DNA from: an uncultured Eisenbergiella sp.
Lineage (GTDB): Bacteria > Bacillota > Clostridia > Lachnospirales > Lachnospiraceae
Length of the DNA: 64,000 nt
Assembly: GCA_947626995.1 (NCBI GenBank)
Contig: CANQUI010000001.1
Span: 1-64,000 of the forward strand
Reading direction: 5' to 3'
Position 1 is the stretch's first letter. The number at the start of each line of letters is the position of its first letter. Under the pieces are notes generated by a model. It made no database searches. It worked only from the letters and a program-made list of their open reading frames with translations, and was not told the origin of the DNA. The position numbers and the translations under genes are program-made. This document shows, piece by piece, positions 45,911-55,007 of this stretch.

Positions 45911-47136
45911 ATCGGATCGAAACGGGCGAACGCAAAAAACTGATGCTGATTTCCCCCATGCTGCACCAGGGGGGCTTCGAGCGGGTCTGCATCACCACGG
46001 CGCGGCTGATGGAGGCCTATTTTGACGTGACCATCGTGATTTTTAACAGCGCCAATATCGCCTACGATGTGACGGGGCTTTCCATCATTGATCTGCAGCT
46101 TGGCGTGCGCAAAGGCAAGGTGGCGAAGATTCTCAATCTTCTCCGGCGCAGCGTCCGGCTTTTTTTCCTGAAAAAGAAACTGCGGCCGGATATCGCCTAC
46201 AGCTTCGGCCCCACCGCCAATCTGGCAAACGCGCTTTCCCGCACCGGCAGGGAAAAGGTGTGGCTGGGACTGCGCAATTACACGGACGTGGAGGAGCACA
46301 TGAAGATCCGCCTGTTTACGCGGCTTTCGGACCGGATGATCTGCTGCTCCAAAACCATTGAACAAAAGCTGCACGACCGCTTTCATTTTGACAGGACCAG
46401 TACCCTGTACAACTTATACGACGTGGAGGCCATCCGCCGGGAAGCCGATGCCAAAGAGCCGAAGCTGCCCTGGGGCAGGACGGCGGAAAACGGCAGGCCC
46501 ATCCGCTGCCTGGTGTCCATGGGCAGGGACGACGATATGAAGGGCTTCTGGCACATGCTCAAGGCATTTTCCCTGATCCACAGGGACGTTCCGGAGGCCC
46601 GGCTGATCCTTTTGGGGGCGGGCAGTTTTGCCCTGTATCAAAAGCTGGCAGAGGATCTGGGGATCTTGGACGCCGTTTATTTTGCGGGGATGCAAAAGGA
46701 ACCGTATCAATATCTGAAAAAAGGGGAAATCTATTTGCTTACCTCCCGGAACGAAGGCTTTCCCAACGCGCTGGTGGAAGGGATGGCGCTGGGGCTTGCG
46801 GCGGTCAGCGTAAACTGTATGACGGGCCCCGCGGAGATCCTTCTGGAAAACGGGGACGTCTCCTGTTTCGAGCGGCAGAAAAGCCGTGGGGAAATGCCGG
46901 TCATTTACGGTGAATACGGGATCCTGGTTCCCGCGATGCAAAGGGAAAGGAACCTAAACGCGCAGGACATTTCTCAGGAGGAACAAAATCTGGCGGCCAT
47001 TGTGACCGGCCTTTTGCAGGACGACGCGCTGCTTTCGCGCTACCGCAGGGCGGCAAAAGAAAGGGCGGGCATCTTTACCTATGAAAGCTATGTGGAACAG
47101 TTCCTTGCGCTTGTGAGACGCGAAAAAATATGCTAG
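45907..47136 (+). CDS. glycosyltransferase family 4
   Basis: LMLISPMLHQGGFERVCITTARLMEAYF...LLTSRNEGFPNALVEGMALGLAAVSVNCMTGPAEIL; ATGA overlap. Confidence 0.85.
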   Translation: MNRIETGERKKLMLISPMLHQGGFERVCITTARLMEAYFDVTIVIFNSANIAYDVTGLSIIDLQLGVRKGKVAKILNLLRRSVRLFFLKKKLRPDIAYSFGPTANLANALSRTGREKVWLGLRNYTDVEEHMKIRLFTRLSDRMICCSKTIEQKLHDRFHFDRTSTLYNLYDVEAIRREADAKEPKLPWGRTAENGRPIRCLVSMGRDDDMKGFWHMLKAFSLIHRDVPEARLILLGAGSFALYQKLAEDLGILDAVYFAGMQKEPYQYLKKGEIYLLTSRNEGFPNALVEGMALGLAAVSVNCMTGPAEILLENGDVSCFERQKSRGEMPVIYGEYGILVPAMQRERNLNAQDISQEEQNLAAIVTGLLQDDALLSRYRRAAKERAGIFTYESYVEQFLALVRREKIC

Positions 47137-47139
47137 AAT
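47111..47139 (+). promoter_or_regulatory. candidate sigmaA promoter before the third consecutive GT4 gene
   Basis: TTGTGA - 17 nt - TAGAAT. Confidence 0.4.
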
Positions 47140-47184
47140 AGGTCATGTCATTTTAAAACGGAAGGGATACGGCGCGGATACGAA

Positions 47185-48282
47185 ATGAGAAAAATTGCGT
47201 TTCATCTGAATTGTCTGGAACAGGGCGGCGCGGAGCGGGTGGTGAGCAATCTGGCCAACCAGTTTGCCAAAAAGGGATATGAAGTGATCGTCGCCACCGA
47301 GTGGTACGGGGAAAATGAATTCCGGCTGGACGAGGCCGTGCGGCGGGTTCACGTGGGCCTGCGGCCAGAGGATGAAAAGAAGGAACGCCTGCGCAAGGCG
47401 TGGCTGCGGATCCGGTTCCTGCAAAACTTCCTGCAAAAAGAAAAGCCGGACGTCCTGCTTTCCTTTGCCCGGAAGGCCAACTATCGCGCGCTGGCGGCGG
47501 CCGGAAGGCGTCTTCCGGTGATCGTTTCCGTCCGCACCAATCCGGTGGGGCATTACGATTCGATGTGGGACAGGCTGCAGACGGCGCTCCTGTTTCCCAA
47601 AGCCGCGGGCTGCGTCTTCCAGACGGAGGGGCAGCGGGCCTTTTTTGCCCCCCCTGTGCAAAAAAAGTCCCGGATCATCCTGAATCCGGTCCATGAAAAA
47701 TATTTAAACGCACAGAACGGGGAACAGCGGAAGGTGGTCATGCAGTCGGGGCGGCTGGTGGATTTTAAAAATCAGCCCATGCTGATCGATGCGTTTTTGA
47801 AGGTCCGAAAAAAACACCCGGACTATGAACTGGAAATTTACGGCGGCGATTCCCATGACGGGACAAAGGAAATTCTGGAGGAAAAGATCGCCCAAAACGG
47901 GGCGGCGGATTTTATCCGCCTGATGGGCGCCAGCGACAGCCTGGAACAACAGCTGACGCAGGCCGCCGTTTTTGCGTTTTCCTCCGACTGGGAGGGGCTT
48001 CCCAATGCGCTTTTGGAGGCCATGGCGCTGGGGCTGCCGGTGGTGGCCACAGACTGTCCCTGCGGCGGGCCGCGGACGGTGATCCGGGACGGGGAAAACG
48101 GGCTTTTGGTTCCCATCCGGGATCCGGAGGCTATGGCTGAGGGAATCTGCCGGCTGATTGAGGACCGACAGCTGGCCCGAAGGCTCGGGCAAAATGCGAA
48201 AGAGATCCGCAGACTGGTGAATCCGGAAGCGGTTTTTGACCAGTGGCGGGATTATATAGAAGAAGTGGTGCAAAAAAACTGA
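47185..48282 (+). CDS. glycosyltransferase family 4
   Basis: IAFHLNCLEQGGAERVVSNLANQFAKKGYEV...FSSDWEGLPNALLEAMALGLPVVATDCPCGGPRTVI. Confidence 0.88.
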   Translation: MRKIAFHLNCLEQGGAERVVSNLANQFAKKGYEVIVATEWYGENEFRLDEAVRRVHVGLRPEDEKKERLRKAWLRIRFLQNFLQKEKPDVLLSFARKANYRALAAAGRRLPVIVSVRTNPVGHYDSMWDRLQTALLFPKAAGCVFQTEGQRAFFAPPVQKKSRIILNPVHEKYLNAQNGEQRKVVMQSGRLVDFKNQPMLIDAFLKVRKKHPDYELEIYGGDSHDGTKEILEEKIAQNGAADFIRLMGASDSLEQQLTQAAVFAFSSDWEGLPNALLEAMALGLPVVATDCPCGGPRTVIRDGENGLLVPIRDPEAMAEGICRLIEDRQLARRLGQNAKEIRRLVNPEAVFDQWRDYIEEVVQKN

Positions 48283-48298
48283 CGGATGGGAGAAAATT

Positions 48299-49075
48299 AT
48301 GTTTTCATTTGACGAATACCGGGAGATCATCCGGATCATTCAGGAGAGCGGCAGGGCCGTAGGGTATGAAGAAGCCCTGCGCCGGGACAGTTTTGTGATC
48401 ATGCGTCACGATGTGGAATACAGCGTGGACAGGGCCTACGCCCTTTCTTTGGTGGAGAGCGAAATGGGATTTACTTCCACCTGGTTTTTCCAGTGGACCA
48501 ACAATTCCTATAACATCCTCTCCAGACGCAGTCAGGAGATGATCCGCGACATGCATGAGAGGGGCCATCAGATCGGTCTGCACTATGCGTTAAACGGACT
48601 GACCGATATGCGTCAGGTGCGTCATCAGATCCTCAAGGAAATGCGGATCCTTTCGGATATGTTCGATTTTGAAATCAACCGTTTTTCCGTCCATCGGCCT
48701 ACGCCTGACATCCTGGCGGAAAACATCAAGCTGCCCAATATTTTAAACGCCTATCAGGACGACTTTTTTACGTTTGCGCCGCAGATCACACCGGAGACTG
48801 TGCTGCACGTAAAATATATGTCCGACGCCAATCATATCTGGCGCTACGGCTATCCCGACCGTAGCACCATCCTGGGCAATCCCCGGGTGCAGATTTTGAC
48901 CCATCCGTTTGCCTGGACGCAGAAGGGATACGATAACCGGAACAATTACGCCACGCTGATTCAGGAAAAGTACAAAGAGATGATCGACAGCATCGACGGG
49001 GAGTGCAAGGATTTCTGCGAATACCGGGACGAGTTTTTGTCCGCGCAGCTGATTTTGGAAGAGCGGAAAGGATAA
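48299..49075 (+). CDS. polysaccharide deacetylase-like (NodB-fold) protein
   Basis: FVIMRHDVEYSVDRAYALSLVESEMGFTSTWFFQ...MHERGHQIGLHY...FSVHRPTPDIL. Confidence 0.6.
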   Translation: MFSFDEYREIIRIIQESGRAVGYEEALRRDSFVIMRHDVEYSVDRAYALSLVESEMGFTSTWFFQWTNNSYNILSRRSQEMIRDMHERGHQIGLHYALNGLTDMRQVRHQILKEMRILSDMFDFEINRFSVHRPTPDILAENIKLPNILNAYQDDFFTFAPQITPETVLHVKYMSDANHIWRYGYPDRSTILGNPRVQILTHPFAWTQKGYDNRNNYATLIQEKYKEMIDSIDGECKDFCEYRDEFLSAQLILEERKG

Positions 49076-49078
49076 GAT

Positions 49079-50962
49079 ATGTGCGGGATATGCGGGGTGC
49101 TCTCGCGAAAAGAGGTAACGCTTTCTCAACTGAAAAAAATGAACGATACCCTGTATCACAGGGGGCCCGACGACGGCGGGGAAGAGATTTCCCACTGGGG
49201 TGGCGGATATACACTGGGGCTGGGACAGAGACGGCTTTCCATTCAGGATCTGTCTCCCCTTGGCCATCAGCCCATGTATTCTGCCGACGGGAAGGTAAGC
49301 GTGGTCTTTAACGGAGAGATCTACAATTTCAAAGATCTGCGCCGGGAATTGCCCGACTACCGTTTTTGCTCCTCCTGCGACACCGAGGTGATCCTGGCGG
49401 CCTATCAGAAATGGGGAATCTCGTGCGTGGAGCGCTTTCAGGGGATGTTTGCCATCGCGCTGGCGGATCACGAGAAAAACCGGCTGTATCTGATCCGGGA
49501 CCGGATCGGGAAAAAGCCGCTTTATTATTGGACCCGGGAAGGGGAACTGGCCTTTGGGTCGGAGTTAAAGCCGCTTCTGGCTTATGGCGGTTTTGAAAAG
49601 GAGATCCGCAGGGAGGTGATTCCGCGGTATCTGTATCAGCAGTATCTCAACGCCCCTCAGACCATCTTTCGGGACGTTTATAAACTGGAGCCCGGCGCGA
49701 TCCTGACCTGGGAGGACGGACGGATCCGCGTGGAAAAATACTGGGATATCCGCGACGTGTTTATCGCCGGGCAAAAGGCTTTGGTGACGGATTATGCGCA
49801 GGCCAGAGAGGGGCTCAAGGAGAGGCTTAAGAGGGCGGTGGCCCAGCGGATGATTGCGGACGTGCCCCTGGGGAGCTTTTTAAGCGGCGGCTACGATTCC
49901 TCCCTGGTCACGGCCATGGCGCAGGAACACGCCGCCGGGCCGGTGAAAACCTTTTCCATCGGGTTCTTTGACAAACGCTACGATGAGGCGGAATATGCCC
50001 GCCGGGTTGCAAATTATCTGGGCTGCGACCATACGGAGCTTTATATCGGCGAGCCGGAGATGTATGAACTGGTGGAGAGTATCCCGCGCTATTATGACGA
50101 ACCGTTTGCGGACAGCTCGCAGATCCCCTCCATGCTGGTTTCCATGCTGGCGAAACGGGATGTGACAGTGGCGCTTTCCGGAGACGGCGGGGACGAGTTT
50201 TTCTGCGGCTACGGCCTCTATCAGAAGGTGGCCCAGGCGCAGCTTCTGGATCTGCCGGGGGAGGCGATCTACCGGATCTGCCGCCTGCCGGGTCTGCGCC
50301 GGCTTTCGCTGCTTAACCGGCTCCCGTTTTCGGTGCGGGTGATTGCAAACAACCGGAACCGGGAGACGAAAACCCAGTTCGGCGCCAGCGACTATGTCCT
50401 CTGTGCGCAGCGCATGGCCGCCCACCGGGAGGAGATTCTGCCGTGCCAGTATGAGACGGAGAGCAGCTATCCTACGGATAACTGGCAGATCCGGCGGATG
50501 CTTCTGGATATGGACACGTATCTGCCCGGGGATATTCTCTGTAAGGTGGACCGGGCCTCCATGAAATATGCGCTGGAAACCAGATGCCCGATTCTGGACC
50601 GGGACGTGATGGAGTATTCCTTCCGTCTGCCCCACTCCTTTAAATATGACAAAGGGGATAAAAAGCACATCCTGAAGGATATCGCTTACGACTATCTGCC
50701 AAAAGACCTTCTGGACCGGCCCAAGACCGGCTTTTCGGTGCCGCTTGACAAGTGGCTGCGCGGGCCGTTAAAATCCCGGCTTTTGGATTATGCCCAGCAG
50801 GATTTTTTAAAAAAGCAGGATCTTTTCGACGCAACGTTTACGGCCGGGCTGATCGGGCGCTTTTTGAAAACGGGAGACGCCGGCCCCTCCACAGGCGCCA
50901 ATTATTCCCGTCTTGTCTGGTCCTTTTTTGTGTTCCAGCAGTGGTACGAGCAGTATCTGTAA
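49079..50962 (+). CDS. asnB: glutamine-hydrolysing asparagine synthetase family protein (copy 1)
   Basis: MCGICGVLSRKEV...YHRGPDDGG...RLSIQDLSPLGHQPM...LSGGYDSSLVTAMAQE...ALSGDGGDEFFCGY. Confidence 0.9.
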   Translation: MCGICGVLSRKEVTLSQLKKMNDTLYHRGPDDGGEEISHWGGGYTLGLGQRRLSIQDLSPLGHQPMYSADGKVSVVFNGEIYNFKDLRRELPDYRFCSSCDTEVILAAYQKWGISCVERFQGMFAIALADHEKNRLYLIRDRIGKKPLYYWTREGELAFGSELKPLLAYGGFEKEIRREVIPRYLYQQYLNAPQTIFRDVYKLEPGAILTWEDGRIRVEKYWDIRDVFIAGQKALVTDYAQAREGLKERLKRAVAQRMIADVPLGSFLSGGYDSSLVTAMAQEHAAGPVKTFSIGFFDKRYDEAEYARRVANYLGCDHTELYIGEPEMYELVESIPRYYDEPFADSSQIPSMLVSMLAKRDVTVALSGDGGDEFFCGYGLYQKVAQAQLLDLPGEAIYRICRLPGLRRLSLLNRLPFSVRVIANNRNRETKTQFGASDYVLCAQRMAAHREEILPCQYETESSYPTDNWQIRRMLLDMDTYLPGDILCKVDRASMKYALETRCPILDRDVMEYSFRLPHSFKYDKGDKKHILKDIAYDYLPKDLLDRPKTGFSVPLDKWLRGPLKSRLLDYAQQDFLKKQDLFDATFTAGLIGRFLKTGDAGPSTGANYSRLVWSFFVFQQWYEQYL

Positions 50963-50994
50963 GACAGCGCGGCAGCGTGGGAAAGGAGCTTTTT

Positions 50995-52104
50995 GTGGAA
51001 GAGAGGAAAAAACATATCGCATTTTATATCGGCTCTCTTTCCAAAGGCGGAGCGGAGCGGGTATTTGTCAATCTTGCCGCATATTTTTTGTCTCAGGGGT
51101 ACCGGGTGACTATGGTGACGCAGTACCGGAGGGAGCAGGAGTACGCGCTGCCTCAGGGCGCCCGCCGCATCCTCTCGGATCTTACGCCGGAAGAATCCGG
51201 CGGCCGTCTGACAAATCTCTGGCGGCGCTACAGAAAGCTGCGCCGGATCTTTAAGACGATCCGGGCGGATCTGGTGCTGTCCGTTTTTGGCAAAAACAAT
51301 TTCATGGCGATTCTGGCCAACGCGTTTTTATCCACCCGGGTGGTGGTTTCCGTGGTGGCGGATCCGGCGGAAGAATATCCCGACGCGCCCATGCGTTTTC
51401 TGGCCCGGACGCTGTTTTTTTTCGCGGACGGGATCGTGATGCAGACCACGGACGCGGTAAAGTGGTTTCCGCGGCGGCTGCAAAAAAAGTGCGTGATCCT
51501 GAAAAATTCGTTAAACCCGGCTTTTGTGCGGCCCCGCTATGAGGGGAGCAAAGAACCGGACATCGTAGCGGTGGGCAGGCTGGATCAAAATAAAAATCAC
51601 AGGATGATTCTGCGGGCCTTTGCCCGGATTGCCGGCCGGTTTCCAAAGAGCCGCCTGATCCTCTACGGCGAGGGACCGGAGAGGCAAAACCTGGAAAAGC
51701 TGGCGAAGGAGCAGGGGCTTTCTGACCGTATCCTGCTGCCGGGGGCGGTGACCGACGTGGCGGACCGCATCGAAAAGGCATACGCGTTCGTGTTGTCTTC
51801 CTTTACCGAAGGGATGCCCAATACGCTGCTGGAGGCCATGTCGCTGGGGCTTGCCTGTATTTCCACGGATTGTCCCTGCGGGGGGCCGAAGGATCTGATC
51901 CAAGACGGCGTCAACGGTTTTTTGGTGCCCCCAAACGACGACGCAGCGCTGGCAAAACGGCTGGAAGAGCTTTTGGCGGATCCTAAAAAGGCCGATTCGC
52001 TGGGCCGGGCGGCTGCCGGACGGATGCGGGAGTATCGCCCGGAGAGGGTGAACAAAGAGTGGGAGACCTATTTTTTAAAGATCATCGGAAAAAAATTTGT
52101 ATGA
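50995..52104 (+). CDS. glycosyltransferase family 4
   Basis: VEERKKHIAFYIGSLSKGGAERVFVNLAAYFLSQGYRV...LSSFTEGMPNTLLEAMSLGLACISTDCPCGGPKDLI; GTG start after GAAAGGAGC. Confidence 0.85.
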   Translation: MEERKKHIAFYIGSLSKGGAERVFVNLAAYFLSQGYRVTMVTQYRREQEYALPQGARRILSDLTPEESGGRLTNLWRRYRKLRRIFKTIRADLVLSVFGKNNFMAILANAFLSTRVVVSVVADPAEEYPDAPMRFLARTLFFFADGIVMQTTDAVKWFPRRLQKKCVILKNSLNPAFVRPRYEGSKEPDIVAVGRLDQNKNHRMILRAFARIAGRFPKSRLILYGEGPERQNLEKLAKEQGLSDRILLPGAVTDVADRIEKAYAFVLSSFTEGMPNTLLEAMSLGLACISTDCPCGGPKDLIQDGVNGFLVPPNDDAALAKRLEELLADPKKADSLGRAAAGRMREYRPERVNKEWETYFLKIIGKKFV

Positions 52105-52125
52105 AGAGTGGTTTCATGATATAAT
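52097..52125 (+). promoter_or_regulatory. candidate promoter of the acyl-carrier/MBOAT module
   Basis: TTGTAT - 17 nt - TATAAT immediately downstream of the GT4 stop. Confidence 0.4.
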
Positions 52126-52149
52126 CATAAAGATATGGAGGGATCACAC

Positions 52150-52389
52150 ATGTCCAGAGAAGAAGTGTTTGAGAGACTGAATGAGGTTTTTCGGGACGTA
52201 TTTGACGACGCGTCCATTACGGTAAACGACGGCACCACATCGGACGATATCGAGGACTGGGATTCCCTGGAGCATATCAATCTGATGGCTGCTGTGGAAT
52301 TCGAATTCGGCGTGAAGTTTTCCATGGGACAGATCGTAACCATGAAAAACGTAGGCGAGATGGTGGATATTATTCTGCAGAAGATCTGA
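52150..52389 (+). CDS. acyl carrier protein
   Basis: MSREEVFERLNEVFRDVFDD...DIEDWDSLEHINLMAAVEFEFGVKFSMGQIVTMKNVGEMVDII; DSL phosphopantetheine site. Confidence 0.88.
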   Translation: MSREEVFERLNEVFRDVFDDASITVNDGTTSDDIEDWDSLEHINLMAAVEFEFGVKFSMGQIVTMKNVGEMVDIILQKI

Positions 52390-52411
52390 GCCGGTTGGGA
52401 GACATGAAAGG

Positions 52412-53896
52412 ATGAGCATAACTTCCTTCTCTTTTCTGTGTTTTTTTGCGGTGGTTTTATTTTTTTACTACCTGATCCCCCAAAAAACGCAGTGGGTCTA
52501 TCTGCTGCTCATCAGCTTTGTTTACTTTATGACTTCCTCGGAAGTGACGGAAGGCGGCTGGTACGTGGCGTTGTATCCGGCGGCCGCGGTGGCAGCGGTT
52601 TATTTTGCGGCGCGATTGATCGACAGGACAAAGGAGCAGAGAATCAAAAAAGCTGCTCTTGTTTGTGCTGTCCTTTTCTGTATCGGGCTTTTGTGCACCC
52701 TGAAATTTTTCCGGCTCCCTCTGCCGGCGCCCATGGGGATCTCCTTTTATACGCTGACGCTGTTGGGCTATCTGTTCGACGTCTACTATGAAATCGGGAC
52801 GGTGCAGAAAAACTATGGGAAGCTTTTGCTGTTCGGATGCTATTTCCCCACGATGATTTCCGGCCCGATCCTCAAATATAAGGAGATGGAAGGGCAGCTG
52901 TTTTTGGGGCATAAGCTGGATTACCGCCGGATCACCTTCGGGATGCAGCGTATGCTGTGGGGGTTTTTTAAGAAGCTGGTGATCGCCGAACGGGCGGCGC
53001 TGATTGCCAACGAGGTGTTTGACCATTACGAAAACTACGCCGGGTTTGAGATCTGGGTGGGGGCGGTGGCCTTTACGTTTCAGCTCTATACGGATTTCGG
53101 GGGCTGCATGGATATTGTGCTGGGCCTTTCGGAGTGCTTTGGCATCGACCTGCCGGAAAACTTCAACGCGCCCTTTCTTTCCCGCAGCATTTCGGAATAC
53201 TGGCGCAGGTGGCACATCTCCCTGGGGAACTGGCTGCGGGAATATCTGTTTTATCCGCTGCTGCGCACCCGGTTTTTCATGGAACTGCCCAAAAAGTTAA
53301 AGCCCCGACTGGGCAAAAAGCGCGCCAAACAACTGACGACGTTTTTGGCCATGTTCCTTCTTTGGTTTGCCATCGGCTACTGGCATGGGGGGACCCTGAA
53401 CTTTATCATCGGTTCGGGACTTTTGCACTGGTTTTATATCGTTTCCGGCGAACTGATGGAGCCGTGGTTCTCCAAATGGAAAGCGGCGCTGCATATCGGC
53501 AGGGACAACCGGGCGTTTGTTCTTTTCCAGCGGCTGCGTACCTTCTTTCTGGTGACGCTGGGCCTTGTCTTTTTCAGAAACGCGGCGGTGCCGGACGCGC
53601 TTGCCATGCTCCGCAGAGGATTTTTAAAATGCAATCCCGGCATCCTGGTGGACGGGACGCTGTTTGGACTGGGACTTGACTGGATCGAGTTTACGATCCT
53701 GGTGGTCTCGCTTTTGATACTTTGCTGCGTCAGCCTGCTGGAGCAGAAGGAAAGCGTGCGGTCGCGGCTGGAACGGTCCGGCCTCCTGCTGCGCTGGATC
53801 GTGCTCTATGCGCTTATTTTCTATGTGATTTTACTGGGACAATACGGGCCGGGATACAGCGCGTCGGAATTCATTTATCAGAAATTCCGGGTGTGA
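52412..53896 (+). CDS. MBOAT family O-acyltransferase (AlgI/DltB-like)
   Basis: MGISFYTLTLLGYLFDVYYE...FNAPFLSRSISEYWRRWHISLGNWLREYLFYPL...WFAIGYWHGGTLNFIIGSGLLHW. Confidence 0.9.
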   Translation: MSITSFSFLCFFAVVLFFYYLIPQKTQWVYLLLISFVYFMTSSEVTEGGWYVALYPAAAVAAVYFAARLIDRTKEQRIKKAALVCAVLFCIGLLCTLKFFRLPLPAPMGISFYTLTLLGYLFDVYYEIGTVQKNYGKLLLFGCYFPTMISGPILKYKEMEGQLFLGHKLDYRRITFGMQRMLWGFFKKLVIAERAALIANEVFDHYENYAGFEIWVGAVAFTFQLYTDFGGCMDIVLGLSECFGIDLPENFNAPFLSRSISEYWRRWHISLGNWLREYLFYPLLRTRFFMELPKKLKPRLGKKRAKQLTTFLAMFLLWFAIGYWHGGTLNFIIGSGLLHWFYIVSGELMEPWFSKWKAALHIGRDNRAFVLFQRLRTFFLVTLGLVFFRNAAVPDALAMLRRGFLKCNPGILVDGTLFGLGLDWIEFTILVVSLLILCCVSLLEQKESVRSRLERSGLLLRWIVLYALIFYVILLGQYGPGYSASEFIYQKFRV

Positions 53897-53921
53897 GGGT
53901 CCGGCAAAACAAGGAGCGGTT

Positions 53922-54995
53922 ATGACCAAAAAACAGGCGGCGAGGGCTTTTATTTTTCTCGCGTTGTTTCTTTTTCTCTTAATGGCGTTGACTTATATCA
54001 TCCGCACCAACGGAGGCGTGAAGGATCGCTTCGTGGGCTTTTACGCGGAAAAAAAGGACACGCTGGACGTGATCCTGGTAGGCTCCAGCCCGGTCTATCC
54101 GACTTACAGCGCGCCCAGGCTCTACGGGGAGTACGGGATTGCCTCCTATCCGCTTTCCTCCAATAACCAGCGTCCCAAGGCGATCCGCTATCTTTTGCAG
54201 GAGGCGCAAAAGACGCAGGATCCGTCCCTTTTTCTCATCGAGCTTAAGATGTTCACCATGCCCGACGAGGAGTGGGAGGACACGATGGTCTTTACCCGGG
54301 GCGTGACGGACAATATGAAATATTCCTTGAACCGGATCGCGGCCATCAACGCGCTGGTCAGCGATAAGAGCCAGCGCTATACCTACTATTTTGACATCTT
54401 CAAATACCATTCCAACTGGAAGACGCTGTTTTTGCCCAGCCAGCTTGCCTGCTGGCGTTATGAAAAGCCGCATCCGCTGAAAGGGCTGGAGATTAAGCGG
54501 GGCGTAGGCCCGGCGGCGGCCGCAGATTTAAGTGGCGTGACACAGAAAAAAAAGCCGGCCCAAAAGCAGGAGGAGGTGCTTTACGACCTGCTTGCGTATC
54601 TGCAAAAGACCGGAAAGGACGCCCTGTTTTTGATTTCTCCCTACACGATGGATGCGGACGAAAAAATGCAGTATAATTATATGATTCCGATCATCGAAGA
54701 GGCGGGGTATGAAGTGCTGGATCTCAACGCGCATACGGCAGAGATGGGACTGGATTTTTCCACGGATTTTTATGATTACGGGGATCATGTAAACGCTCTG
54801 GGCGAGGCGAAGTGTTCCGCGTTTCTCGGCGCGTATCTGGACGAGCATTATGCGCTGCCGGACCGGCGGGGGCAGGAAGGGTATGAAAGCTGGGACGACG
54901 CTTACGCGCTGTATCAGGAAGAACAGCGTCTGGCGGAAGAAAGCTGTCTTTTGGATATCGCCAACGAAAACTGGGCGCCGGAAGTGGTGGAGTAA
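53922..54995 (+). CDS. membrane-anchored SGNH/DltD-like protein
   Basis: Single N-terminal TM; DVILVGSSPVYPTYSAPRLYGEYGIASYPLSSNNQRPKAIRYLLQEA; YGDHVNALGEAKCSAFLGAYL. Confidence 0.75.
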   Translation: MTKKQAARAFIFLALFLFLLMALTYIIRTNGGVKDRFVGFYAEKKDTLDVILVGSSPVYPTYSAPRLYGEYGIASYPLSSNNQRPKAIRYLLQEAQKTQDPSLFLIELKMFTMPDEEWEDTMVFTRGVTDNMKYSLNRIAAINALVSDKSQRYTYYFDIFKYHSNWKTLFLPSQLACWRYEKPHPLKGLEIKRGVGPAAAADLSGVTQKKKPAQKQEEVLYDLLAYLQKTGKDALFLISPYTMDADEKMQYNYMIPIIEEAGYEVLDLNAHTAEMGLDFSTDFYDYGDHVNALGEAKCSAFLGAYLDEHYALPDRRGQEGYESWDDAYALYQEEQRLAEESCLLDIANENWAPEVVE

Positions 54996-55007
54996 AGGAG
55001 TGCGCGT

